In this document: positions 13,260-24,267 of the stretch, piece after piece | Layout: every line of letters begins with the position of its first letter | Numbering within the stretch: position 1 is the first letter of the stretch | From: Nymphaea colorata | Taxonomy: Eukaryota > Streptophyta > Magnoliopsida > Nymphaeales > Nymphaeaceae | Length of the DNA stretch: 64,000 nt | Direction: 5' to 3' | NCBI RefSeq assembly: GCF_008831285.2 | Contig: NC_045140.1 | Location: 21,574,370-21,638,369 of the forward strand | Notes under the pieces: model-generated | The model's input: only the letters and a program-made list of their open reading frames with translations | Databases searched by the model: none | What the model was told of the DNA's origin: nothing | Translations under genes and position numbers: made by a program

Positions 13260-16200
13260 TTAGACAAGAAATTTCAAGTTCACATCTTCTTTAGGAATGT
13301 GAAACGTTACTTTGCTAAGCACATGCTCAAAAGGCCTCCATAGATAAGCAGTATCCTCATCACATACAACTGCTCTAAGACATTTCAACTGTGTCACCGA
13401 TGTAGGCACTTCCCTCAGGCCTAAGCACCATCTCATATCAATTCTTTTCAAATGCTGCAACTGGCCGATGTTGTCTGGCAAGCTCTCAATGCTCGAGCAA
13501 TGAGACAGATCCAAGAATCTGAGGCTTCCAAGTTCACATGAAGAATCCGGAAGGCCTTCCAAACTTGAACAAGAGTGTAACCTTAGGACCTCTAATCTTC
13601 CTAATCCACCTATTCCCTCGGGCAGTTCAACTAGATCAGGGCAATTTGTTATGCTTAGTTTCTGTAGATTGGTAAGACTGCATAATCCAGGAGGCAATGT
13701 CTCTACACCGTGGCAGTAGTCCAGTTCTAGCTCCGTTAACATTGGAAAGATGCTATGAATATCCCAATGAATGACTTGACTGACCTCACAGAGCACCATT
13801 ACTAGCTTCTGCACTGTCTGCATTGCTTGTGTAAAAGTAGAAAGAGGAGGGATTGATATTTTCTCCAGTCTTATTCTGTGGAGATTCTTCAGGGAACCCA
13901 ATGCAGACAGGCCGTGTAATTCTGCAGGGCGTGCGCTGTGGTTTGCACAAATCAAAACCTTGAGGTTTTCCATTTTCTCCAGAAATGGAGGTAAGAAATA
14001 CGAGTCAGCTGAGAAATTCAGGATCAAGACCTCAGCATGAGGAAAAGGTATATCAAACCAGTTCCCGGGACCCATTTGACCTGCATACAGACAAAACAGG
14101 ATTATTATCTATCATTTGAATTTGAAAACTCAGTGAAGTTGGGCCAAGGTTGCTCATCCTTACCAGTGAGGAAGGAAACAATCTCAGCCAGGGATGCTTG
14201 TTCCTTCTGTCGCTGCGAGATTTTCAGAAGATCTCCTTCACTCAAGATAAGCCTCGTCGCCGGATGGCCATTGTTCACACGGCTGGTATAGATTGCCAAT
14301 TCTCTCAGCAGGTCATGCTGAAAAACAAAGAGGTCACTGAAGCTCCCATCTACATCCCCAGCCTCACTCCTGCAAAGACCGTGAAGATTACGTTCAATAT
14401 AGAAAAAAAACAATTTAGATCTAAAAACTACACAAAGGCAGACATTTACCTTGTTCTCTCAACAAGTGTAACAAGGTTTCTGCTGGCAAGTTCAAGCAAA
14501 ACAACATACGCATCATCCTCAGTTAAGCCATGGATTTCGACCCACATATCAATGAGAGAAGCTGCAGGAATCTTTTCATCTTCCGGAAAAGTACCCAGGT
14601 CCATGAAACACTCTGTAAGTATTTTACTCAAGGAGTTTAAGCTGCTGCTCAAGCATCTCAGGAGATCGTCATGCATCTCAAAGATTTGATTTCCTTGCTG
14701 GAGCATCTGTGCTGTCTTGCGCCATTTTCTGACAGGTTCCTGCCTCAGTGAGCCTCCAATTACTTTTAGTGCCAGTGGCAGACCTTTGCAACCTTTCACT
14801 ATCTGCAGTGTGACGAATAGGTAGGTCATAACTTTTTGAAAGGAAATATGAACACCACTAATTTACACACAAGAACACATTTCTCTTAATTGAGAAAAAT
14901 CATGTATGTAGATGCATGTTAAATTGTACAAGGTCTAATAGAACACGGGCGTCAAGTCTAACAGCTAAAGCATGGAAAGAAATGAAAAAAGCATTTATAG
15001 TTATGCACGTATACTTAGATGTGGATTCTTGTGCATAAATTTAACAAAAAAAAAAACCGAACACTATGTGAACTTTTACCTGTTCCATCTGTTCCAGAAG
15101 CTCATGATCCAACTTATCAAGGGCTTGATCAGGGACGAAAGCTGATTGACAGAAGAGATCCCTGGCATCTTCTTGTCCCAGCATTTGTAAAGGATAAACT
15201 ACATCAAGACCTTTAAAATTGATTCTTGATGTGACTAGTGTTTTTAAGCCCATCTTCCTGAATACAAGCCTCTGGAGTACTGATTCAGACCAAACATCAT
15301 CTAAAAGCACTAGAGCAGGTTTTTGCTTTCTGTTGCTCAGACTGTCTGTTAACTGATCGATTGCATCATTCTCAGTAATAAAATTAGGTATGCAACTGGC
15401 ATTGACCAGCTTTGCCCACAGTCTTTGATATATCTCTAGCAAGTTTGGCGTCTCAGAGACTGTAATGAAAACAATCTCTGCGAATGCAGCTGGAAATTGA
15501 AAAGGAGAAAGAAATTAGCATCACTGAACTTCACCACAGTCGTTTTCTTGCCTATTTGAAGGCAAGATGAAATATAAGTTTGCTGAAGCGACAAAGTACT
15601 GCACCCCACAACCTATGGCACAAAAGTGTCTATAAGCATTTTTAAACTAAGGTGAACACCTACATTATCCTAAATGGAGCCTTCTAAATATAGGAGAAAG
15701 TATCACAAGAAGTAGGGGACATTATTAGATTCGGGGGCACCTAAGTAATTGAGAAAGACATCCGAAAGAAAAAAAGTTGCAAAGCAGGTGAAACTTTTGG
15801 AAAGTAGTCAGACCCCTCCAGGGCTTATTACTTTTCCTGAATATTTTGCCTTTAGAGTTGCAAGGCAGGTGAAATTTAGCCTGAAATATTTACCTCTGTT
15901 TGTTTTCGTGGTGCATGAGTGGGTGAAATAAAAGTTAGACCCAATGCACCCAAAGCAATCAGACACAAACAATGAGGAAGTCCAGGATTTTCTTCACCGC
16001 CATACAAGATTTAAGCCTTGTATTGAGTGAAGAAAGTCGGAGGGGTAGAGTTCTGACATTCCTCACCTGATTTTAGGAAGTACACCCTGGTAAATGTGGC
16101 CCTGTGAAGCAGAGCCTAAAGTAACCAATCACAATGGCCATTAAGTACATCTTCAAAGTCTTTTCTGTGCTCATCAAATTTCCCAACGCCCCCCCCCCCC

Positions 16201-17187
16201 CCCCCCCCAACCACACACAAAAAAAAAAAAAACACACACACACACACCCACCCACCAATACAGATAAAAGCAACACACCCAATGTTGGTGCTTATTAAAT
16301 GACTACAGATAGAGGTAAAATTTTATTCCAAATAACAAGATTTTACACTTTTAAAGCATGTAAAATAAAATATAAACAGAAGCCTCCTAAACCATTAATT
16401 TTGTTGCTAGGGCTACTAATATGCAATTAGACATGTAGATTTATAAAAGCTTAAACTTGCAATCACATGATTCATGTCTAAGATGTCCAGCCAATATATA
16501 GAAGACATCAGCGGAAATTGTACCTTGTACTTTGTTATCTTGACAGAGCTTTGTTGCCAAGGTCGTCTTCCCGCATCCTCCGGGTGCACATATTCCAATA
16601 ACATTGACATTGTCAAAGAGCAGCTTCCTCTTTAACTCTTCCAGAGGAACACTCAAACCAACAATTTTGCTTGGAAGCTGGGGCATTGAATTTGAGTAAG
16701 CAAACTTTCCACTACGAGAAGTAGAGTTCATGCCCAAGCTACTTAATTCCGTGTACAGCCTCTTTGCCTCTGCCATCATCTGTTTTGTATCCACCCATAT
16801 TTCGGCCTGCATATTCATACTTGTAAACCTTAGCAACTGTGCATCTAAGTTCATTAATTTCTTGGCATACATGTACCTCTTCCAGATTTTCCAATTTGGC
16901 AGCATGGAACATTTATTGATCAAATGTTTGCCGTATTCCAAACAATCTAATAGTTCAGTCATGTTTTCTCGTCTTCGAACTGTTGCCTTGTCATCCAGTT
17001 TGGTATCCCTTAACTCCTCATCTAATCGTTTAACCTCCAATACTGTAACTTGTAAAGTTTCTACAGTCTTTTGCAACCGATGAAAGCAGTCACGGAAGTT
17101 CATAGCGGTCTCCTCTCCCTCTAGAATAGCTTTCAGCAGCTCTGCAACTATAACACCAACTACTGCACCGTTGACTAAATCAGACAT
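13260..17187 (-). CDS. gene A: RPW8-NB-ARC-LRR helper NLR (RNL), complete
   Basis: Five exons join into one open frame of 817 residues: 17187-16524, 15489-15080, 14802-14450, 14369-14164 and 14080-13260, all with GT-AG borders. Domains: an RPW8 four-helix region (about 1-150); NB-ARC with P-loop APGGCGKTT (201-209), RNBS-A TVSETPNL, kinase-2 LVLLDDVW (281-288), GLPLAL (365-370) and RNBS-D CFMDLGTFPED; QHD (493-495) in place of the usual MHD, typical of RNLs; then LRRs to the end. Known RNLs act downstream of sensor NLRs, and activated RNLs form calcium-permeable membrane pores. The start MSDLVNGAVVG matches RPW8 N-termini; a longer upstream frame to 17358 is not conserved in type. The RPW8 part differs clearly from genes B to F. 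NRG1-like features (DLGTFPED, QHDLLRELAI) are suggestive, not proof. Confidence 0.92.
16189..16247. repeat. poly-C / poly-A / (AC)n tract in intron 1 of gene A
   Basis: Twenty consecutive C residues (16189-16208), then an A run and an AC repeat. It lies within the 1034-bp first intron of gene A. On the transcribed strand it is a poly-G tract, which could form G-quadruplex structure; that is inference. Confidence 0.9.
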
Positions 17188-17244
17188 ACCAGCACAGTGG
17201 AGTAAGAATGACGTACTCCAGACCAGAGCTCCGAGTAAGTAGTT

Positions 17245-19250
17245 AAAGAAATGTACCTTGGTGTAGTGTATTTCTACAGAGAATCTAGGAAGCCCTCCAA
17301 CTTCTTGTTTATGACAATTACAATTTTCCTTTGCAGGCTTGGAATTTCTTCTTTGCACTACCTTTGTTCAAAAATGGTTTATCAATTCCAAACCAAATAA
17401 AGCTTTAGCCTTTAAACTGTAAGAATCTAGGTCGTCCCTCTTTTTGGCTTACATTTTTCCAATCCTTGGCATAAACTGATGACCCTTTTGCAGTAGTCAC
17501 TCAACTAGATTTGCAGAAACTTCTGCAGATAAGAGTAACAAGAATAATATTAAAAAAAAACATCAGTTAAAACATTTGGAGAGAAAGCATGGACACCCAC
17601 ATGGACAGAGGAAACAAATATAATTGAAATGGAAGTAATTCAGAGGCTTAACACACCAAGACATGGAGGCAAAAGAAAAACCAAAATCACTGTACCATTC
17701 TGAAGCAAAAGACTCGAGTCTCACATCACAAAGGGGAAAATTACACATATAAAATAAAGAACAAATTACTGAACTATCTTCACCAACCAACTTCTTCAAA
17801 GTTTTGTTATACTCAAAGGCCTAATTACAGGGAAGGACCACCAAATTATAGGTCGCAGATACAAATTTTAGTATTCAAAACTCAAAAGGTAAATGATCAA
17901 GCAGACAATTAATTTAGTTTTGCTAGGAACCAGAAGTCAACTACTGAAACAGAACCTGAAACATGTACCACTCGTTTACAAACATGCACTATATTTTGCA
18001 ACTATCAACAAAGTGAAAAGCAAGAAAAGGAAAAGCTAAACACCAACTGTTGCAAAGATGGACTACTAAAATTCTAAAACCACATGCAAACCTTTCATTC
18101 GTTCCTCAAATCAGTGACCAGTGACGGAGCCAGAAATTTAAATCATAGGTTGGACCAATACATGTTAAAATAACACAGATACACACATAGATAGACACGT
18201 GAAACACATGCGCGTGCACACTCTTATTTATACTTAAATTTCTTGCTAATTACTTATAACTTAAACATGGTAGAAAAATTACTTATGAATTAAACCACTC
18301 AATTCTCATAAGCACGTTTAGTTACGTTTGAGCGTGATACAAAAATACAAATAGAAACTAACCATAATCGAGAAAATTTAAGATATGCGAAAAATATGGC
18401 ATGCATCAACCCATGGAAAGTAGCAAATCAAAAGGGGCTTTTCAGCAAGGTGTAAGAATAAAACAAGGGCGAGCTTCGGCATGGTGAATAATTCGACTAT
18501 ATACTAAGTCACCAAGTGTAAAAGTGTAACAAATTTATTCAATGTTTGCACCGACGAGGGTGAGTAACATGTCACCAAATTAAGAACGTAAAAAACCAAA
18601 GAAAACAAGATCGATAATAACATTAACAAGCCCTAAGCAGTACACACTAACAAAAATGAGAACGGAAAAACCCCCGAATCAACACATGCCAACAGAAAAT
18701 AAGAACACAGAACAAATAAGCAACCGAAAAATTTATGTTAATCAATCTACAGGGAGAAATGAAACCCTAATCAGTACATAATGACAAAAAGCCCCCAACC
18801 GTTTCCATGCACCAACCAGTTTTCTACTCAGCTTACCAAATCACCACCTACTTCGTGAGTAACAATGATCCGCATTTCAGAGGACTAACCCATCGAACTC
18901 TTGGTTTTTCATTTTAGGTTTTTCAATTTCATTCTATTATGTATGTAACTTTTACAAACTCACAGAGAAAAAGAACCCTAACCTGCTAACCAAACGATGA
19001 AATCTAATGATAAAATCAAAGCCACGGGTCGGGGGGAGAGGGGGTGTGAAATGGATACCCGAGTCAGTGGAGGGGTGGGTGGGGAAGACGGGGGCGAGAG
19101 AGAGGGAGGGAGAAAGGGTTTTGTCCGGGGAGGGAGGAGGTTGGGGAAGAGAGAGAGAGAGAGAGACGGGAATTCAGGGAGGGCAGTTTGATTACCGTAG
19201 AGCTGCCCATTCAATTTGCCGACACCCTGCCCTCACCTGGCCCCAAACCG
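17245..19250. other. 5' flank of gene A with a 1.08-kb extra segment
   Basis: 17245-17760 and 18836-19025 match the left edge of the window. The segment between (about 17760-18836) is missing there, so it is either an insertion here or a deletion in the other copy. Near 18118 it contains CAGTGACGGAGCCAG, a sequence reminiscent of plant repeat ends. From 19020 to 19170 the sequence is purine-rich. No gene is recognised. Confidence 0.5.
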
Positions 19251-22200
19251 TTGACCAATGGAATTAACAAAGAAATGAAGATCAAACTAAGCATTTCTTC
19301 TGAACACCAAAACAACGCCAACGGTCTGGCACGAGGGCATCCCCAAAAACCATTGACGAAGACAATTAGATGACACCAGAAAAAGTGTAAGTACTCGCCT
19401 CACTTGGTCTTCTTAATGTGGCGTCATCCCTCGAGAAAGAATGAAAACAAGCAGTCCCCTGGTTTCACTTATAAATCGGCAAAGTCAGCAGCGTGCTTAG
19501 GAATCTACCGAAGGAGAGTAGGAACGAGCAGGGAAGATACAGGGGCGTCCACCACCTTTTCTTCCATCCCCCTTCGGTTCTGTATATTATCGCCTTATCG
19601 GTAGGTTGTAGACTGATTTTTAATATTAAGTGAGAAAAGCACGTCGTTTGCATCCTCATAAAAAAAAAAATTATATTTATATTAATAGGCCGTGGGGGTT
19701 GCTTTTTGCCATCCTCATAAAAAAACTGATTTGACAAGTGTTACTTCCTAACGTTTGGAATGCAGCTTCTACACGCGCACATCGAAGCCTCTCTCTTGCT
19801 CAGTTCAGCCGGCGACGGCGTCCGGCATGGGAGTTTCTGTCTCGTTTCCTGCTGGTTCCTTCTCTGTCTGCCTCATCCGTGAAGAAATTACCCCGTTGGC
19901 CTTCCAGAATTGGTGTTTTTGTTCAACGTTTGTTTTTCTTTTCATTGAAGACCGAATTGGAGGTTGTCACTTGCTAGCCAACTTACCTCAAGCCGTCTTT
20001 GGAACGCTCAAGCACCCTGGTCAGCACGCCTTGTTTCCTCAAAATATTCCTCCTGTAATCTTTGAGTAGTGTGTTCGTAACGCTCAAGCACTAAGATTTG
20101 AAAATCCTGTATTTTACGTATCCATGCGATCGAGTCCTTGGTCGAAAATATGCATTCCTGACCCGCACGCAAGATGTTTCACAGAATGCGCGACAGAAGT
20201 TAATGCTAAAATCAAGACATATGGAGGCATGCATATAATATGGACCAGTAATTCACATTCAACAGTACCCAAAACTGGATCTGTCTTTCCATTGAAAAGA
20301 AAAGAGTAATCACTAAGCTGCTGCCACAGCGGTTGCATCTATGGCTGATGCAGCCGTCAACCATAGAGCTGATGCATTGCCAAAGATAAGAGTTTAAGAA
20401 CGTGGCGATAATCATATGCTAATGGGAAATGCAACAGTTAGAGAAAGTAAGGATAATAATAGCATTACAAAAAATTGAAGTGATTGTTCTAGATTCTCAC
20501 CCCTTGATTATACTTGGAGAATAACTGTATCATCGCCATAAGTAAAGGTCTGGATACCACCACCATCGACTCCGATGGTGGTCCTCCATGGTGTAAAACC
20601 ATGAAAGAATCACTTTATTAGCTTCTTTTTTATTTTCTCAACATCCAGCAGTGAATCTGCTTTAGTGGTGAGATTGGGGTTAGCGTGCTAGGATCGCGAT
20701 TTGGACGTGGAGATGGGATCAGCTGGCAAATAGAAGGTGGCCAAATCGAAGCTTATCTGGCCAAGCTAATTAGCATTTATTCCTGCAATAATTTAGAGGG
20801 AAACTTCCCTTGTTTTCCCGATAGATCAGAGTCAGCTTTCTATGGTTTGGAAATAAGGTTACGCTGGACCATATACAGCTGGGGAAATTGTCTTGTGCAT
20901 TGAAAGTCTGTCCCCTGTGAATGAGATTTATGCATGGCTTCAATAATATGATCAATGATGGCAACTTGCATTGAGCGTTTCTATGGTATGACCTTCATTT
21001 CAATTAAATGACCATATCGCCTAAGATGACGTCTTAGTTTATGGGTGTGATCTACTTAGTTTATTAATTAGCAAATAACAAGCCTAAAGTCAGACCATCC
21101 TAATGTGTAGTTAAAGGAAATCTTTAGGCAACATCATAGTTCAAAATAGATGAATTGTGTAGCTTCAACTTGGACCGTTAGATTGGGGTAGTTGCTTTCA
21201 ACACCCGAAAACAAAGGGGGAAACAATCCAATTTCTGCTCTATGCGCGTCCATAGATTCAGATTCACATATGACTTTTCTTTGTTCATATTTCGAATCTA
21301 TGAATATACAAAAAGACAGGAACAGTTCAATTGACATCCCTAATACTTACTTGAAATCCGAAAAGGTAATGCTGAGGGAGAGCTGCTTACCGTCATGCAT
21401 AGCCTTTTAGAAAAGACACCAAGTATACTCCTGTCCCACTTGCGCCCTGACCCACTTTTAAGTCCCACTTTTAAGTGGTACTTGGCATGCACAAATGTTT
21501 GTGGATAATGCATTCATATACAAACCTGTGCATATAACTAGGTTCACGTTGGGAAGTCGACGAAATCCTCCAATCCATTTAAGACAAGGACAATATAGTA
21601 GGTAGGTGATAATAAAGAAGTGAGCCCCCACAAAAATAAACAAACCCATGTGATTATTCAAGAGTAGGTCCAGGGGGGAGAAAAGAAAGGAACTCACACC
21701 AACCTCAATTGAATGTGCCAACTAAAAAAGTGATCCTCATATTAAGGCAAGGCTCGGCATCCGGCGGGTCTATTAACTGGTACCGAGTACCCAGCTCGAC
21801 TTGGGCCCAAGTCATAGAAAAAGGGCATCAGGTCAGCTCGAAATATTATCGGGACGGCCCGAGTGGGGCCGATAATAGATTTTTAATATATATTAATGTA
21901 TAATGTATTCTGATTTTTAATATTTAAATATTATTTTATATTAAAATTATATATCTTATAATTTATTCGGGCCAAAAATGGACTGAGCTTTGAGCCCAAG
22001 TTTCACGTGTTGAGCCGGCTCCATCATGCTTAAATTTATTTAAGAGGAGAGACAAGACGACACTTAACGAAACCATAGGCACCATAGACGCTAAATCCTG
22101 CCTATCTTCCTCGAAAGCCAGCCTCACACACATGCATCCGTTAACGAGGAAGAAGGCGGATCATAATGAACGCCTCAAAAGGAACATGAATCACTACCCG

Positions 22201-23265
22201 GTGAAGGCGCAGAAGAGGTTGTCGCCGGAAAATGTAGGCTAGCCGCAAGAAACCCACCTTAAGGTTGCAAGGGAACCCACCAATCTCCCAATCTAAGGCC
22301 CCTGAAACAAAATACCAGAGCATCAAAATGCTGGGTATTTAATTCCGAGTACTATTTTTTATGGAAGTTTTGTTCTACCTTCCATATACTACTCTATTTT
22401 GTTTGATATACTAGAAAGTCAACTAAAATACTACCTCAACTGATTATCAACAAGAACTATCTTCTTTCATGCCTAATTAAGCACATTCCGCATACCTAAC
22501 CACATGGTTCAGAATTGGGGTCAATAATCAGATGAGTCCAACACATTGACATTTGCATATTCAAATCCAATATGCACAGCAACTTAAAAAATCTTCTTGT
22601 CTCTTTTCGAGATCCAGTACACAAGTCCAATACAGATTTTGATTTTACAATAACCACTCTGTTCTTCAGTGGCCTGTTCCAGTTTTTGTTCATAATTATA
22701 TAGTCAAATTCCAATTAAAATTGAATGTCAATTAACATTCAAATTAAGCGCATACAGTTCATTGATTTTCTCCACCTCCGTTGCTTCATTTCGCTGCCAT
22801 TCAACTTGACACTGGGTTGGTATTTCCGTTTCAGGAACTACAGTTCTTGTTGTACCATCTGAAGTTGAAGCCCTCATGATGTCGACACAGAAGGGAAAGG
22901 GACGCGAAAGGGGATACGAGGGAGACGCGAAAGAAAGGGAGAGACAGGAAAGACAGAAGAAAGGTGGAAGGGAGATGGAGAAGGGAAAGGATACGGGGAA
23001 TCGAGCATGCTCCTAAACTCTCCAAAACCTAAGTTCCCCGTTTGTTTGGTGATAAAACTTTCCAAAAAAATTGAACTAATCTTTCAAAACTACAACAGTA
23101 CAATTCCACCTAATCAAACGAAAGCTAAAAGCCTTACAACATGCAGTTTCTCCCTCCAAATAACGGCAAATCTCAGGAAAACTACTAAACAGTACCGACC
23201 ATAAGGATGATTTCTGATGGTAGCACAACGTCGTAAGAGGTGTGGTTTCTTCACATGGACGAATA
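19250..23265. repeat. about 4-kb segmental duplication, copy 1
   Basis: This stretch matches 27400-30692 in order and orientation. Landmarks: 19404/27503, 19770/27890, 21000/28380, 21480/28845, 21740/29090, 22140/29510, 22500/29840, 22860/30195 and 23220/30650. Short open frames conserved between copies (for example at 19404 and 27503) have no recognisable protein features and drift after about 40 codons, so I treat the whole stretch as non-coding RNL flank. Confidence 0.8.
21740..22045. mobile_element. foldback MITE-like element, GGGCC-rich ends
   Basis: GC-rich left part (GACTTGGGCCCAAGTC is itself a near palindrome at about 21800) and right part (GAGCCCAAGTTTCACGTG, GAGCCGGCTC) flank an AT-rich core. 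Same architecture as 2640-2985 and 29100-29410. Confidence 0.45.
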
Positions 23266-23330
23266 TACTGAATTCTGCATTTCCTCATGCGTCGACGACG
23301 GTCCAAATTTTTTCTCAAGTTACGCCAGAC

Positions 23331-23570
23331 ACAGTGGATGGAGCTGGAAGGTTTGGAAAAGATTGACGTGAAGCTCCTCAAGGGCCTTAAACGTGTAATT
23401 TGTGAAGAGGACACCAAGAAGATGCGGTAGCCTCTTCTGGTTCACATTAGGCTGGTGTGGTTGGATGTGCATAAAGCCAATGTGAGCTTCGATTTTCTTC
23501 AATAAAGCGCTTGAATACGGGCCGTGATCAAGATATATACACATGCAGATTTCAAGCATAACGCGAGTAG
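23331..23570 (+). pseudogene. inverted relic of an RNL 3' end
   Basis: On the plus strand this stretch reads GLEKIDVKLLKGLKRVICEE, then a stop, then residues ending DVHKANVSFDFLQ and a stop codon at 23503-23505. It matches the last exon and 3' flank of genes B and C but points the opposite way. It shares LVH and DVHKA with gene C rather than B, so its source was a C-like copy. About 40 bases are missing relative to B (near 23370) and one in-frame stop is present. It lies about 0.65 kb from the matching 3' end of gene B, giving a large inverted repeat. Confidence 0.85.
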
Positions 23571-24215
23571 AAGTAAGAAAAGTCTCCCTCTCTCTCTCTG
23601 TTTTGATGGATCTCTCTCTGTCTCTGATCACTTTAGGCATGCCCCTTCATCGTCAACGTCATCAAGATCGCCTATGGCAACTCTCGATTTCTTAATCGCT
23701 GGAGTGGAACCAGAAAGTTTTTCATCACCTATAGAAGATCTGAACTGGTTGGGGTTAGCATCTAATCTAAGCAGATGTGAACGCTGTAAAGTTCTTTTAG
23801 GATCAGGTATTCTGTGCTTTCCCAGCATTCCATTGGTGGTCTTCCCGAATCTGGTCCAATCCACGGACACAAAAACTTTCTTAGGTTTTTAAAGAGTCAG
23901 CGTTTTTCGGATATAATATGGCCTGCTTGAAAAACAGTAAAAAATATGGTAAATTTTTAAACTTACCCACATGGCTCGTCTGAAAATCCTTTTCTTGTTT
24001 TAAGGGCAAAGGATTGCTGCGGAAAATTAACATAAAATACAATAAGGATCGAGAAAAAAAGAAGCCATGTGAACCATGCTCCAAGGAGATGAAATCATGA
24101 AATGCCATTGCCATATTAATAAATAAATGAGCACACTCATGTCAAACGCAACTCCCATCATATCTTTAGAACATTTACGGAGAAAGATGAATCAAAACAG
24201 CGTCGAATTCTATTC
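23571..24215. other. spacer between inverted RNL 3' ends
   Basis: No gene recognised. About 400 bases (roughly 23780-24180) are missing from the corresponding place before gene C (near 36103), where the two flanking blocks are directly joined. Confidence 0.5.
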
Positions 24216-24267
24216 GGTTGCTTGGAATCTGTATGTGTTTCTTGATCACGGCCACTACTCAAGTGCT

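Noticed and set aside
19404..19604. Frame starting MVFLMWRHPSRKN, repeated at 27503
   Set aside because: Both copies lie in the same recent segmental duplication, so similarity is expected without coding. The ends diverge and no family is recognised.
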